This document shows positions 8,229 to 17,141 of a stretch of DNA of 64,000 bases, piece after piece (within the stretch, counting starts at the first letter, position 1; each line of letters starts with the position of its first letter). A program made the position numbers and the translations under genes. Source of the DNA: MWFE01 sp964481075 (GTDB lineage Bacteria > Bacteroidota > Bacteroidia > Bacteroidales > Tenuifilaceae). The notes under the pieces were generated by a model. It worked only from the letters and a program-made list of their open reading frames with translations. It had not been told where the DNA came from and searched no databases. The stretch covers positions 14,756-78,755 of the forward strand of contig CAYZSD010000002.1 of the NCBI GenBank assembly GCA_964481075.1, read 5' to 3'.

Positions 8229-9917
8229 TCAAAATGCAACTGAAAAGCCAAGCTTCATATTGAACTGTTGGGCAGGATATAAATACCAGATTTGGTATCG
8301 ATTACTTGTGATATTGTTAAGGTCGATGAATGCCGATAACCATGAGTTGTAACGATATTCAATTCCCACGTTAGCGTCCATCAAGCCATTAATCTGAATT
8401 GGTTCAATAGGGTTTGCTGTTTGAATCCACCTTTTACCTTCGATATAGAACGAGGCTTTTAGGATAAACTTGTTTCGAAGGTTGTAGTTAGCAATAAATC
8501 GACCGACATAATCGGGCTTATGCCATGGATAATCAATATCTTGAAGTGCATAGGAGTTATACTCTGCCTGAATGAAAAACTTGATTCTAGTGGTTGGGGC
8601 AATAGTTAGCTCGCCCATAAAATGCTTATAGGTAGGATTATCGTAAACAACTTCGAAATAGTTGTCAAGATAATTATTCCCAGTAGTTTTATTGTTGACA
8701 AAAAAATACATGCTATCGATAAGAGAAAAACTTGCCGAAAGGTTGTAGGCCATACGAGGGCTAAAGTTCCCTTTTACTCCCCCTTTCATTATCATCTTTC
8801 GGTTTGTATTCAATATGTTAAGACCTGGCCTAATCCATGGATTCTCACTAAGAATCTTAGCGTAGTTATTATCCTCGAGGTAGCCCCCAAACTCAAAGTA
8901 AGGGATAACATAGTTGCCAACAATATCATACGATAGATGACCAACTGGGAAAAAGTATGTTTGGGATAAATCGTTATTGTTGTCTAAAGCGAATCCTATA
9001 CCTGCCTTTGCACGCCATTGCTTGCCAAAAAGTCCAATCCAGGGGTTAACCTTTAAAATTGAGTTGTTTGTAGGATTTAGAGTTGTGCTACGCATGTGAT
9101 GGGTAAAGCTAATATCACCCCCCACACGTTCAATTCTGAAGAACTTATCGGCTTTAGCCGAAAGGCTAAATGTGTTTTGCTCCATGCTATGTGCGTCGGA
9201 AAATGCATTAAACCTTGCATTCAGGTTATAGTTGATATGCAATGAGTCGCTATGAGTTGAGTAGTAAGACCCACCAACGAATATGTTCCTCTGCATCTGT
9301 TCAACTGCCTCAATTTGCGTAGTTGTAAGGTCAATCAAAGTATCAATCCCATAAAAATTGTAATTGTGCTGTTTGTATCCTATTTCTCCACTTAGAGCAG
9401 ACTTGCTGAAAATTCGCTTACCAAAAACAGAAGCTCTTGATAGCTGGTAAGGAGCGTTAATCTTGTCGTTGTTATCGAGTTTTACACTTCCAAACGAGGA
9501 ATGGTGAGTTATCCAAGCACCCCAGGAGTAATCCTTTGACCTGCTGTTTGCAAAGTAGATTTCGCCCAGAGGGGATGTGTAATTACCAAATCCCGCTTTT
9601 ATGTATCCTCTGTAAACCTTGTTGAGTGGCTCCGATACCATTCTTGCATGAGGAATAGGTGTAACAGGAAACTCGGTCGTTGTAGGACGTAATGCCAGGT
9701 TATAGGTAAAAGTTGGAACAATTCTAGTAGTATCTTCAACCTGTGGCATAAGGTTAAGCTTAAAAGCATCGGAAATTGATGGTTCGTAGGGTCTAACAAC
9801 CTGAACCTCTTTAGTTAGTTTTTCATCCTGCGCAAACAGAGTATTACCCAAAAGGGTAAGCACGACTATTAGCACTAATGATTTTACGAAACTATTATAT
9901 AAACAACTTATTTTCAT
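8229..9917 (-). CDS. Outer-membrane beta-barrel protein partnered with a TPR protein
   Basis: This 562-residue protein has a signal peptide ending near LFAQ (about residue 29) and a short acidic linker. After about residue 100, alternating polar/aromatic beta strands continue to an aromatic C-terminus (LGFSVAF), which is typical of outer-membrane barrels. The barrel region resembles TonB-receptor barrels, but no plug domain is visible: only about 75 residues precede the first strand. It lies 12 bases downstream of the 1027-residue TPR gene and is surely co-transcribed. The function is not recognised; an outer-membrane component of a complex scaffolded by the TPR protein is my inference. Confidence 0.8.
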   Translation of the reverse strand: MKISCLYNSFVKSLVLIVVLTLLGNTLFAQDEKLTKEVQVVRPYEPSISDAFKLNLMPQVEDTTRIVPTFTYNLALRPTTTEFPVTPIPHARMVSEPLNKVYRGYIKAGFGNYTSPLGEIYFANSRSKDYSWGAWITHHSSFGSVKLDNNDKINAPYQLSRASVFGKRIFSKSALSGEIGYKQHNYNFYGIDTLIDLTTTQIEAVEQMQRNIFVGGSYYSTHSDSLHINYNLNARFNAFSDAHSMEQNTFSLSAKADKFFRIERVGGDISFTHHMRSTTLNPTNNSILKVNPWIGLFGKQWRAKAGIGFALDNNNDLSQTYFFPVGHLSYDIVGNYVIPYFEFGGYLEDNNYAKILSENPWIRPGLNILNTNRKMIMKGGVKGNFSPRMAYNLSASFSLIDSMYFFVNNKTTGNNYLDNYFEVVYDNPTYKHFMGELTIAPTTRIKFFIQAEYNSYALQDIDYPWHKPDYVGRFIANYNLRNKFILKASFYIEGKRWIQTANPIEPIQINGLMDANVGIEYRYNSWLSAFIDLNNITSNRYQIWYLYPAQQFNMKLGFSVAF

Positions 9918-9929
9918 TTCTTTAGTCTT

Positions 9930-12900
9930 CTAGAAAGTCCATTTTACCTTCATTGAATCTGGCTCTACTCCTTGCTGCTTCAATCTTTCAGCTCTTATTA
10001 GTTCAACAAGTTTATCCGAGGCAAGGTCAATAATACCATCATCTAACTTGCTATACCCGTCAATCACACTCTGAAGGGTTGCCTTTGCTTGAAAGAAATC
10101 GTCGCGTTGAGCATACACTTCAGCCAAGAGGATAAAACTTTGGGCAAGCCAAAACTGGTGTGGGGTATTTCGCTCAGCAAAGCTGAAAACTTCTGCTTCA
10201 GTTTTATCGAGGTTTCCATTCTCGAAGTAGATTTTGGCCATATTGTACTTCGATTCTGCCCCCTCTTGTGTTCTAAGATCCTGTGAAACCCTAGCAAACT
10301 CATCAAAAGCCTCTTTTTCCCTATTCAAAGCAAGTAGTGCCTTTGCCATTTGGAATCGTGCTTCCCTCTCAATTTCTGAAGGAAGTTTTTCTGTAATAAG
10401 AACCTTACTAGCGGCATCAACAACTTCCTGAAAATTGCTAAGTTTTTCAGCCGAACGGAGTTTACCAACCCTCGCTTCAAGAAGATTAGCTTTAAGGTCG
10501 GCTAACGATTCGAGCTGGTTGTAAACCTCGTATGCTTCTTCATAACGCTCCTTCTGAATGTAAATTCTGGAGGCTGAAAGAAGAGCTTGCTCTGTGAAAG
10601 GATTCTTTTGTCTTTGTATCACTTGATTAAACGACTCCAAGGCTATGTCGAGTTGCCCATCACGAAGGAAGCAATCGCCCATATAGTAATGAGAATTTAG
10701 CACAAAGTTGCCACGGGGAAACTCCTCAAGATACTTTTTAAGTGTTGCAATTGCTTTTTCGCAATCACCACTCATGTATAACCTTTCCGAGGATCTGTAG
10801 GAAAGTGAATCCCTTTCGGCCATTGAAACGTTTCCGAGGCTTCCCAACTGAGCTGCATAGGAGAAGTATGTGTCAACATCGCCTTTATCGACATAGATAT
10901 TTCGCAGACCAATCAGGGCATTCTTTGCTTCGGGTGCATCGGGAAATTCCTCAACTACCCGTTTGTAATAATTCATTGCAAGCGCAGCATCATCGTTATT
11001 ATAGGCAGCGATGCCAAGTTGAACAAGCGCTTTCACGTAGTATGAACTACCCGGAAATTCCTTCTCAATTCTGCTATAGTACTTAACCGCCTCAGCAGTC
11101 TCATTAAGCATGAGGTGTGCCTCGGCAAGTTCGAACAGCCCATCGTCCATGAAGTTCGAGTAAGGATAATTCTCGACAAGGTGAAGCAACGTCTCAATTT
11201 TTTTCTGAGGCCGCTCCACTAATCCAAATGCAAGGCCTCTCTGGAAAAGAGCATAGTCAACATCAAGCGAGTTAGCCTTAATGGCCATTTCATAGTAATC
11301 GAGGGCTACCCAATAACGTCTCTGAATAAAGTAGGAATCTCCAATCCTGTTGTATGCATCGCCCATCATTTGGGTGGGTCGTCCCTGAACAATTGTTGTG
11401 TATTTTCTAAACCAAGTGACTGCGTCTTCGTAGTTTTTTAGTTTAAAATTGGTATAGCCTAAGTTGTAATGAGCGGTTTTGTACTCTGGCAAGTTGAAAG
11501 CTCCAGGGGTAAGGATAAACTGGTTGTAATCGTTTTGGGCGTTCTGATATTGCTCTAACCGATAGTGCGATTCTCCACGCCAGTAAAGGCCAAGGGCATG
11601 AAGGGTTTGGTTGTACTCAGGGTAGTTCATCGAAAGGGTAAGCTTCTCAATGGCTTCCTTAAAGTTTAGATTCTGGTATAACTCTATCCCGTGGAAGAAT
11701 GCCATCCTTTGGTAAGCCCTTCTAACAGAGGCATCCTTTTGTTTAATCATGTCAAGCGTTTTAAGGGCCTCACGGTAGTTCTTCGTGCTTGAGTAAGCTA
11801 GCATCAGGTAGTTATGCGCTTCATCAATCCTGTGGCTATCAGGAAACAGTTCAATATAGGAGCGAAACGCCTCAATTGCCTCATTAAAAGGATTATATAG
11901 TGTTTCGTAGGTGATTTTTGCGAAGTTAAATAGGGCATCCTCCTTAATGGACATGTCGAAATCTGATTTAGAAGCTAATGCAAAAGCCTGTCTGGCTTTA
12001 GGCTTCAGTTCCATCTTTATGTAGCAATCGGCAAGGTGGTAGTAAGTGTTTTGGCTCAATTCATCTTCCTCTGTAGCAACCCTCTCGAGGTACTTTACGG
12101 CTTCCTGAAAGTTATTGTTTCGATAGTAAACAAAGCCAATCAGGTAATTGTCCTCACGGATAATTGTTTGGGTCGATTCAACGTACTTTTCGATATACGG
12201 TACTGCCTTATCATACTGCCTTAATCGGTAGTAGGATTCGCCAATAAGCCTAGCAATCTCTGGAGCCCTTTTTGCAGAAGCCGACTCAAGAATTGGAGGT
12301 GCATACTCAACAACTTTTTCAAACTGCCTTTGCAGAAATAGAATTTGAGAAATGTAGTAAGGTGTTATTGACGAAAAGGTTTCATCGCTGCTCAAACGCT
12401 CAAATCCCTTTAGTGCTGTAGCATAATTTCCTTGAGTGTAGGCAATATGTGAGTAGTAGTATGTTGCTGGAGCAGAGTACTTATTCTTTGTATCCTTGAT
12501 TTCAAAAAAGGCCCTGTTGGCTGGGTCATATTCTTCCTTCATGAAGTAGCTATAACCCAACTTGAAAAGAAGTTCTGCCTTTTGCTCAGTATCAAGACCA
12601 TTGCGATTGGTTTGGCTCAGCCAGTAAATTGCATCCTTATAGTTTTTCTGACGATAACGAAGCTTGCCTAACTCATAGAAAGCCGTATTAACCTTTTGGT
12701 TATCTGGGTAGTTATTAATAAACGATCTGATTAAGTATTCTGCATCCTCATTGAAAAGTTCAATGGCACAGAGGGCACTATAAAAATCGGCTTCACCCTT
12801 CTGCTGAACCTCATCCTTATCAGAAAGCTGTGATGCAAGTTGAAAATGTTGCTGCGCATTGACGTAGTTACCTTTCTCGTAAAGTTCCATCCCTCTCCTG

Positions 12901-13013
12901 AAATGCTCATCGGGATGACTATAGTGAACTGTTACTTGTGCAGATAAATAGTTAAAGAACAATCCTATAAGGCTTATCAACGCTAAACATCGAAACTTTG
13001 GAATTCTAAGCAT
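9930..13013 (-). CDS. Large periplasmic tetratricopeptide-repeat protein
   Basis: This 1027-residue protein has an N-terminal signal peptide (hydrophobic core ISLIGLFFNYLSAQ, about residues 12-25). It is then built almost entirely of TPR-like helical pairs, seen as recurring patterns such as YxxGNYxxAxxxF, AxYxLG and YPxSxxxxxA spaced about 34-40 residues. TPR solenoids bind other proteins, so it probably scaffolds a periplasmic or outer-membrane complex with the barrel encoded 12 bases downstream. It has no enzymatic motif. It is longer than the YbgF or BamD TPR proteins it superficially resembles. The function is unknown. Confidence 0.88.
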   Translation of the reverse strand: MLRIPKFRCLALISLIGLFFNYLSAQVTVHYSHPDEHFRRGMELYEKGNYVNAQQHFQLASQLSDKDEVQQKGEADFYSALCAIELFNEDAEYLIRSFINNYPDNQKVNTAFYELGKLRYRQKNYKDAIYWLSQTNRNGLDTEQKAELLFKLGYSYFMKEEYDPANRAFFEIKDTKNKYSAPATYYYSHIAYTQGNYATALKGFERLSSDETFSSITPYYISQILFLQRQFEKVVEYAPPILESASAKRAPEIARLIGESYYRLRQYDKAVPYIEKYVESTQTIIREDNYLIGFVYYRNNNFQEAVKYLERVATEEDELSQNTYYHLADCYIKMELKPKARQAFALASKSDFDMSIKEDALFNFAKITYETLYNPFNEAIEAFRSYIELFPDSHRIDEAHNYLMLAYSSTKNYREALKTLDMIKQKDASVRRAYQRMAFFHGIELYQNLNFKEAIEKLTLSMNYPEYNQTLHALGLYWRGESHYRLEQYQNAQNDYNQFILTPGAFNLPEYKTAHYNLGYTNFKLKNYEDAVTWFRKYTTIVQGRPTQMMGDAYNRIGDSYFIQRRYWVALDYYEMAIKANSLDVDYALFQRGLAFGLVERPQKKIETLLHLVENYPYSNFMDDGLFELAEAHLMLNETAEAVKYYSRIEKEFPGSSYYVKALVQLGIAAYNNDDAALAMNYYKRVVEEFPDAPEAKNALIGLRNIYVDKGDVDTYFSYAAQLGSLGNVSMAERDSLSYRSSERLYMSGDCEKAIATLKKYLEEFPRGNFVLNSHYYMGDCFLRDGQLDIALESFNQVIQRQKNPFTEQALLSASRIYIQKERYEEAYEVYNQLESLADLKANLLEARVGKLRSAEKLSNFQEVVDAASKVLITEKLPSEIEREARFQMAKALLALNREKEAFDEFARVSQDLRTQEGAESKYNMAKIYFENGNLDKTEAEVFSFAERNTPHQFWLAQSFILLAEVYAQRDDFFQAKATLQSVIDGYSKLDDGIIDLASDKLVELIRAERLKQQGVEPDSMKVKWTF

Positions 13014-13176
13014 AGTTTTCGGGTAAAATCGACGTAAAGATACAAATAATAGGCTGAAAGGATAAACAGGTTGAGAATTATGTTATTAACATACGCTTGT
13101 TAATAACTTGTTTTGTCCCCAAAAATTATGTACCTATGATATTGGAGTAACTATAAAAGATACCTCAAAACATAAA

Positions 13177-14595
13177 TTAACAATTGGTGATCTCTGCGTA
13201 CCCAAAAATCTTTTTCTCCTTAATCCTCTTCGAAACGTACCTTGGAACCATATCCTCCCAACGGCTGTCGTTGGCCAGCATTAGCCTAATCACCTCATCG
13301 GGGTTGATGTGAAGCCACTTGGTCTTGGCTTGACGGAGGTTGCGAATCTTCCTATTATCCACCAGATAATTAAATATATGCCTTACATCGGATTCCATCT
13401 CCACATCGTCAACCAGAAGGATTTTCCCTGTTGCCCTATCAAGGGCAGGGTAGATGTAGAATCGAGTGTTATCGGGGAACATCCGTCCCATTGCCTCGAG
13501 GATTCCTCCATGTAGGTTTGTGTAGTATTTCTTCTCAAGCACCTTCTTAAAAGTAGGTACTCCAAGTATTATTCTAAGATTGAGTAGCTTAAACCGATTG
13601 AAGTAGTCAACAAGCTTGTAAAACTCCTGAAAATTCGACACCAACACATTCTGTCCCATACCATTAAGGAGATCAACTCTATCGAGAAAATCTCGTTCAT
13701 TGATTTCACCTTCCTCAAGAATATTGTTAAGGGTTATCTCGCATATCTGCAAGGTGTTCTGAGACGAAAAATTTTTGTCCTCCTTGAAAAGTGCATACGA
13801 GGTTTTAAGGATATCGAACCCCACATAGGTTATTGGGCGGAATCGGCCACGAAGCACAAGGGCGTTCTTCTTGTAGAGAAAATCGGCGGGCTGATGTACG
13901 TTGCCATGTCGGTCGAACATCACTGCGGGAGTCATTCCATTCTTCACAAGCTGTACACAGAGCAATCGGTTGTCAACGTAACATAGGTCTAGCCCTGTCA
14001 TACGCGCCATGGTGATCTCAACCCTATCGGTATCAAGGTTGTCGAGCAAAGATTGTAGGAATAGATTTGGTTTATCGTGGAAGTAGAAACAGGCGAAGAT
14101 AAGGTTAACGCCCAACGCACCAAGGGTATTTTGCTGTAGGACAGCATCATTTTCAAGTAAGCGAACATGGATTACCACCTCGTTTGGAGCTCCTGGTTTT
14201 GATAGCTCGAACTTAACACCAAGCCATCCATGACCCATATTATCCTTTCGGTAGTTGAGCGTTTCAACTGTGTCGGCAAAGGAGAAAAACTTCATATTGG
14301 GTTCTCGCTTGGCGCCGAGAACTGCGAGAAGATCATTATACTCACCATCGAGCATCTTTTCAAGCCTTGCAAGGCTTACATACCTACCACTTTCGCCCTT
14401 ATTGTAGAGGTGGTCGCTGAAGGTCTTATCGTATGCCGATATGGTTTTGGCAATGGTACCCGAGGCCCCTCCGGCCTGAAAGAATGCCCTTGCCACCTCC
14501 TGACCTCCCCCTATTTCGGCAATGCTACCGTACTTAGTCGCATCCAGATTCAACATCAACGCTTTCCGCTTCGTGCTATAAATCTCACGATCCAT
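13177..14595 (-). CDS. Conserved protein of unknown function (472 aa)
   Basis: This soluble-looking protein has no signal peptide and no membrane helices. It opens with an unusual Gly-rich block, AEIGGGQEVARAFFQAGGAS (about residues 22-41), followed by a TIAKTISAYD motif. Farther on are an acidic motif ILLVDDVEMESDVRHIF and a C-terminal HINPDEVIRLM. I believe it belongs to a conserved full-length bacterial family, but I cannot assign an activity, and no nucleotide-binding or catalytic motif stands out. It is single-gene, with its own -7 element TATCTTTG upstream, between the TPR gene and fic. Codon use looks like that of its housekeeping neighbours. Confidence 0.75.
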   Translation of the reverse strand: MDREIYSTKRKALMLNLDATKYGSIAEIGGGQEVARAFFQAGGASGTIAKTISAYDKTFSDHLYNKGESGRYVSLARLEKMLDGEYNDLLAVLGAKREPNMKFFSFADTVETLNYRKDNMGHGWLGVKFELSKPGAPNEVVIHVRLLENDAVLQQNTLGALGVNLIFACFYFHDKPNLFLQSLLDNLDTDRVEITMARMTGLDLCYVDNRLLCVQLVKNGMTPAVMFDRHGNVHQPADFLYKKNALVLRGRFRPITYVGFDILKTSYALFKEDKNFSSQNTLQICEITLNNILEEGEINERDFLDRVDLLNGMGQNVLVSNFQEFYKLVDYFNRFKLLNLRIILGVPTFKKVLEKKYYTNLHGGILEAMGRMFPDNTRFYIYPALDRATGKILLVDDVEMESDVRHIFNYLVDNRKIRNLRQAKTKWLHINPDEVIRLMLANDSRWEDMVPRYVSKRIKEKKIFGYAEITNC

Positions 14596-14632
14596 TGGAG
14601 TATGCTGTAATTGATTTTCTTTTGATTATTAA

Positions 14633-14640
14633 CAAAGATA
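14633..14640 (-). promoter_or_regulatory. -7 element for the 472-residue unknown gene
   Basis: TATCTTTG on the minus strand exactly fits TAnnTTTG and lies 38 bases before the ATG at 14595. The -33 region is T-rich without a clear TTG. Confidence 0.55.
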
Positions 14641-14709
14641 ATACGTTTTCTGTTTAAAAAACTTGTAATAGAACGTAATATACACCCTTTGTTACAGTAT
14701 GTGAATTAA

Positions 14710-15786
14710 TTATCGCTTAGCTAAAAGTTCGAATAATGGTTGATTTATATAATAATTTCCAGTACCTAACTTTTCTTTTCTTAACAAACCATCTTCAGAC
14801 AACTTATTTAAATAATTAGCAGCTGTAATTCTTGAAACGTTTAAATCTCTTACGATGAAGTCAATTTTTGTGTAAGGATGTTTAAATAAGTTGTTTAATA
14901 GGTCTTGACTGTAAAATTTATAGTTATTTCTTAAGGTATGCTTGAATTGCATCATTAAATCACGTATTTGAATAATTAATGTTATTGTTTCCTTTGAAGT
15001 AATATCAACCCCATTAATCATAAAAAGCAACCATTCTTCCCAATTATTCTTTTCTCTAACTTCCTGCAACAATCTATAGTAATCGGATTTGTTTCTAATT
15101 ATGTAGTTACTTAGGTACAAAATTGGAAGATTTTGAAGGCCTTGAATAATAAGATACAAAATGTTAATTATTCTTCCTGTTCTTCCGTTCCCATCATAAA
15201 AAGGGTGAATACTTTCAAATTGAAAGTGAATAATAGCCATTTTCACCAATGGATCATAATCACACATTTCATCCTCATTTATAAATCTTTCAAGGTTTGC
15301 CATTAATTTCTTTATCTCTTCAAAGTCTTGCGGGGGCGTATATATTGTTTCGCCTGTTGAAGAGTTTTTCAGTGCAGTACCAGGTAATTTTCTGAAGCCA
15401 GCTTTATTCTTCTCAAGTTCTTCCTGAATTTCAAGGATTACTCTATTTGTCAGAAGCCTGTTTGTCTTTACTAACTCAAATCCCTTTTTTAATGCAGAGA
15501 TATAATTTTGCACTTCCTTTGCATTTAATGAGTTAAAACCTTCAAGGTTTAATTCGGATTTGTATAAATCATCATGGGTTGTAATAATATTTTCAATTGC
15601 AGAACTATCTTTTGCTTCCTGTAATCCAAGAGTGTTTAATAATATTGTCTGATTAGGGATTGTTGAGGCAATACCTTTTAATTCTGCCAAAGAAGAGTGG
15701 GCTGAGGGTAATGATTTTAAAACTTTTTTACTCTCAATATCAATTTTCAAAGGCAATTCAGTTAATTTCCATTCATTTTTTTTCAT
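14710..15786 (-). CDS. Fic family AMP-transferase with C-terminal winged helix
   Basis: Fic enzymes transfer AMP (or other phosphate-linked groups) to protein hydroxyls. The complete active-site motif HPFYDGNGRTGR lies at residues 194-205. An N-terminal inhibitory motif of the (S/T)xxxE(G/N) type, SSAIEN, lies at 61-66, so this is a self-inhibited class II Fic protein. A winged-helix segment at the C-terminus (NVSRITAANYLNKL, then EDGLLRKEKLG) suggests DNA binding. The gene is visibly more AT-rich and Lys/Asn-rich than its neighbours and stands alone, suggesting acquisition. A 9-bp-arm palindrome overlaps its promoter. The target is unknown. Confidence 0.93.
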   Translation of the reverse strand: MKKNEWKLTELPLKIDIESKKVLKSLPSAHSSLAELKGIASTIPNQTILLNTLGLQEAKDSSAIENIITTHDDLYKSELNLEGFNSLNAKEVQNYISALKKGFELVKTNRLLTNRVILEIQEELEKNKAGFRKLPGTALKNSSTGETIYTPPQDFEEIKKLMANLERFINEDEMCDYDPLVKMAIIHFQFESIHPFYDGNGRTGRIINILYLIIQGLQNLPILYLSNYIIRNKSDYYRLLQEVREKNNWEEWLLFMINGVDITSKETITLIIQIRDLMMQFKHTLRNNYKFYSQDLLNNLFKHPYTKIDFIVRDLNVSRITAANYLNKLSEDGLLRKEKLGTGNYYINQPLFELLAKR

Positions 15787-15808
15787 TATGTAAAGTTATT
15801 TTTAAATT

Positions 15809-15836
15809 CTTTACAAATATATCTTGGTTTGTAAAG
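15809..15836 (-). promoter_or_regulatory. Palindromic operator over the fic promoter
   Basis: CTTTACAAA (15809-15817) and its exact complement TTTGTAAAG (15828-15836) flank a 10-base spacer. On the minus strand the same stretch contains TATATTTG, a TAnnTTTG -7 element, with TTG about 20 bases upstream. A regulator bound here would block the promoter; the C-terminal winged helix of the fic product is a candidate. Confidence 0.6.
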
Positions 15837-15906
15837 AAAAACAACAATTCTTATCATTTAGTGGATTGTTTGTATAGAATTTTTGATTTTTTTTTCATAG
15901 TCATCC

Positions 15907-17127
15907 TCACTGAATTTTCGGCAGTGTCTCGTTGAGTAATCTTTTCCTTTCAAGGTCGTTAAGTACTTTTTCTGAAAGGGGAACTAGCTCAATTACACTA
16001 TATTTCTCCCAGAATTCGGCATTATAGGTGTATTCCCTATCAAAAATATCCTCGGTTCGTTTCTCTGCCTTTCCTCTCCTTACTCTTCTGATATCGCTCT
16101 TCGATGTTGAAGTGCTATAAACATATAACATGCTAGTTGTAATTGGATTCTCGGATAGAAACATCTTTGGGTAGTAGTAACCGTCATCAGATTTCTCGAA
16201 GGTTTGTCTGATATAAAAAGAGTTTCCCTGTGGAAATATCCAATGCTTATCGTACCAAACAATCCCTTTATCTGATCTGGTAATATAAATACTGTAAAGC
16301 ATGGTTATCTTACTCTCAGCACCCTCCGTAATCCTGGGAGTGAAGCTAATCACATCAATTGTATCGCTTTGGGTGTATATCTCCTTGAAGAAGTAGAAGT
16401 TGTAATTTTCGAGCCATTTCTTGGAAGCAAAACCAGAACACTCCTTTGATGGCTTAAAGCAGAAGAAGTAGGCGTTAATGATTGCATTTGACACCTGATA
16501 ATGTGCTGAGAGCTTCTTCTGGTGTGGATTTCTAAAGAATGGATGGCGAAAATCGTCGGAACGACGAAACTCGTTAACAACAATGGCGGTACTCTCAAGG
16601 CTTGAGTTGATGCCACGATCGAGGATGGATATATCGGCTTCGGTCAACGAGGTGTATGTCGAGTCCTCCATGTTGGTGGTTGTTGCCCTGAAAAAGGCTT
16701 GAAGAACATGGGGTCTTCGATTAAAGTTGTTCGTTCGGCTTCGTATTGCCTGCCAAACCAGATTCTTTGCCTCCTGTGATGGGGTAGAAATGAGTACAGG
16801 CTTAAGCTGGTACGAGAAGGGCTGGAGGGCAATATCTAACAATCCATCTGATGAGCGTATAAAGCTGACAGGATACGATTTAACCTGATACCCTAAGCTA
16901 GAGAATACAATCGAATCGGTGGGTTTTGCCCATTCGGGCAATCTAAAAGTGAATTCGCCCTTGGTATTGGTTGCTGTTCCCACTTCCTGTCTTTTAAGCA
17001 GAAAAACATTGCAGTAGTCAACCGGGTTGCCTGTTTGGTCATCGATCACTCTTCCCTTAACTATTTCCTGCGAAAATCCTTGTAAAAAACCAAGAAAAAG
17101 GAAAAGTAATAAAAGTAATCGATTCAT
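15907..17127 (-). CDS. Secreted protein with carboxypeptidase-regulatory-like domain
   Basis: This 406-residue protein starts with a signal peptide (MNRLLLLLFLFLGFLQGFSQ). One CarboxypepD_reg-like domain follows (about residues 22-105: KGRVIDDQTGNPVDYCNVFL, TNTKGEFTFRLPE, SLGYQ). The remainder is an uncharacterised beta-rich region. Similar proteins are common in Bacteroidota as periplasmic or surface proteins without assigned function. It begins 14 bases after the stop of the zinc-ribbon gene upstream, so co-transcription is likely, though a functional link is not proven. Confidence 0.82.
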   Translation of the reverse strand: MNRLLLLLFLFLGFLQGFSQEIVKGRVIDDQTGNPVDYCNVFLLKRQEVGTATNTKGEFTFRLPEWAKPTDSIVFSSLGYQVKSYPVSFIRSSDGLLDIALQPFSYQLKPVLISTPSQEAKNLVWQAIRSRTNNFNRRPHVLQAFFRATTTNMEDSTYTSLTEADISILDRGINSSLESTAIVVNEFRRSDDFRHPFFRNPHQKKLSAHYQVSNAIINAYFFCFKPSKECSGFASKKWLENYNFYFFKEIYTQSDTIDVISFTPRITEGAESKITMLYSIYITRSDKGIVWYDKHWIFPQGNSFYIRQTFEKSDDGYYYPKMFLSENPITTSMLYVYSTSTSKSDIRRVRRGKAEKRTEDIFDREYTYNAEFWEKYSVIELVPLSEKVLNDLERKRLLNETLPKIQ

Positions 17128-17141
17128 TACATGAGAATTAA

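Noticed and set aside
10742..11086. Plus-strand open frame opposite the TPR gene
   Set aside because: Antisense shadow; His/Arg-rich composition with no recognisable motif.
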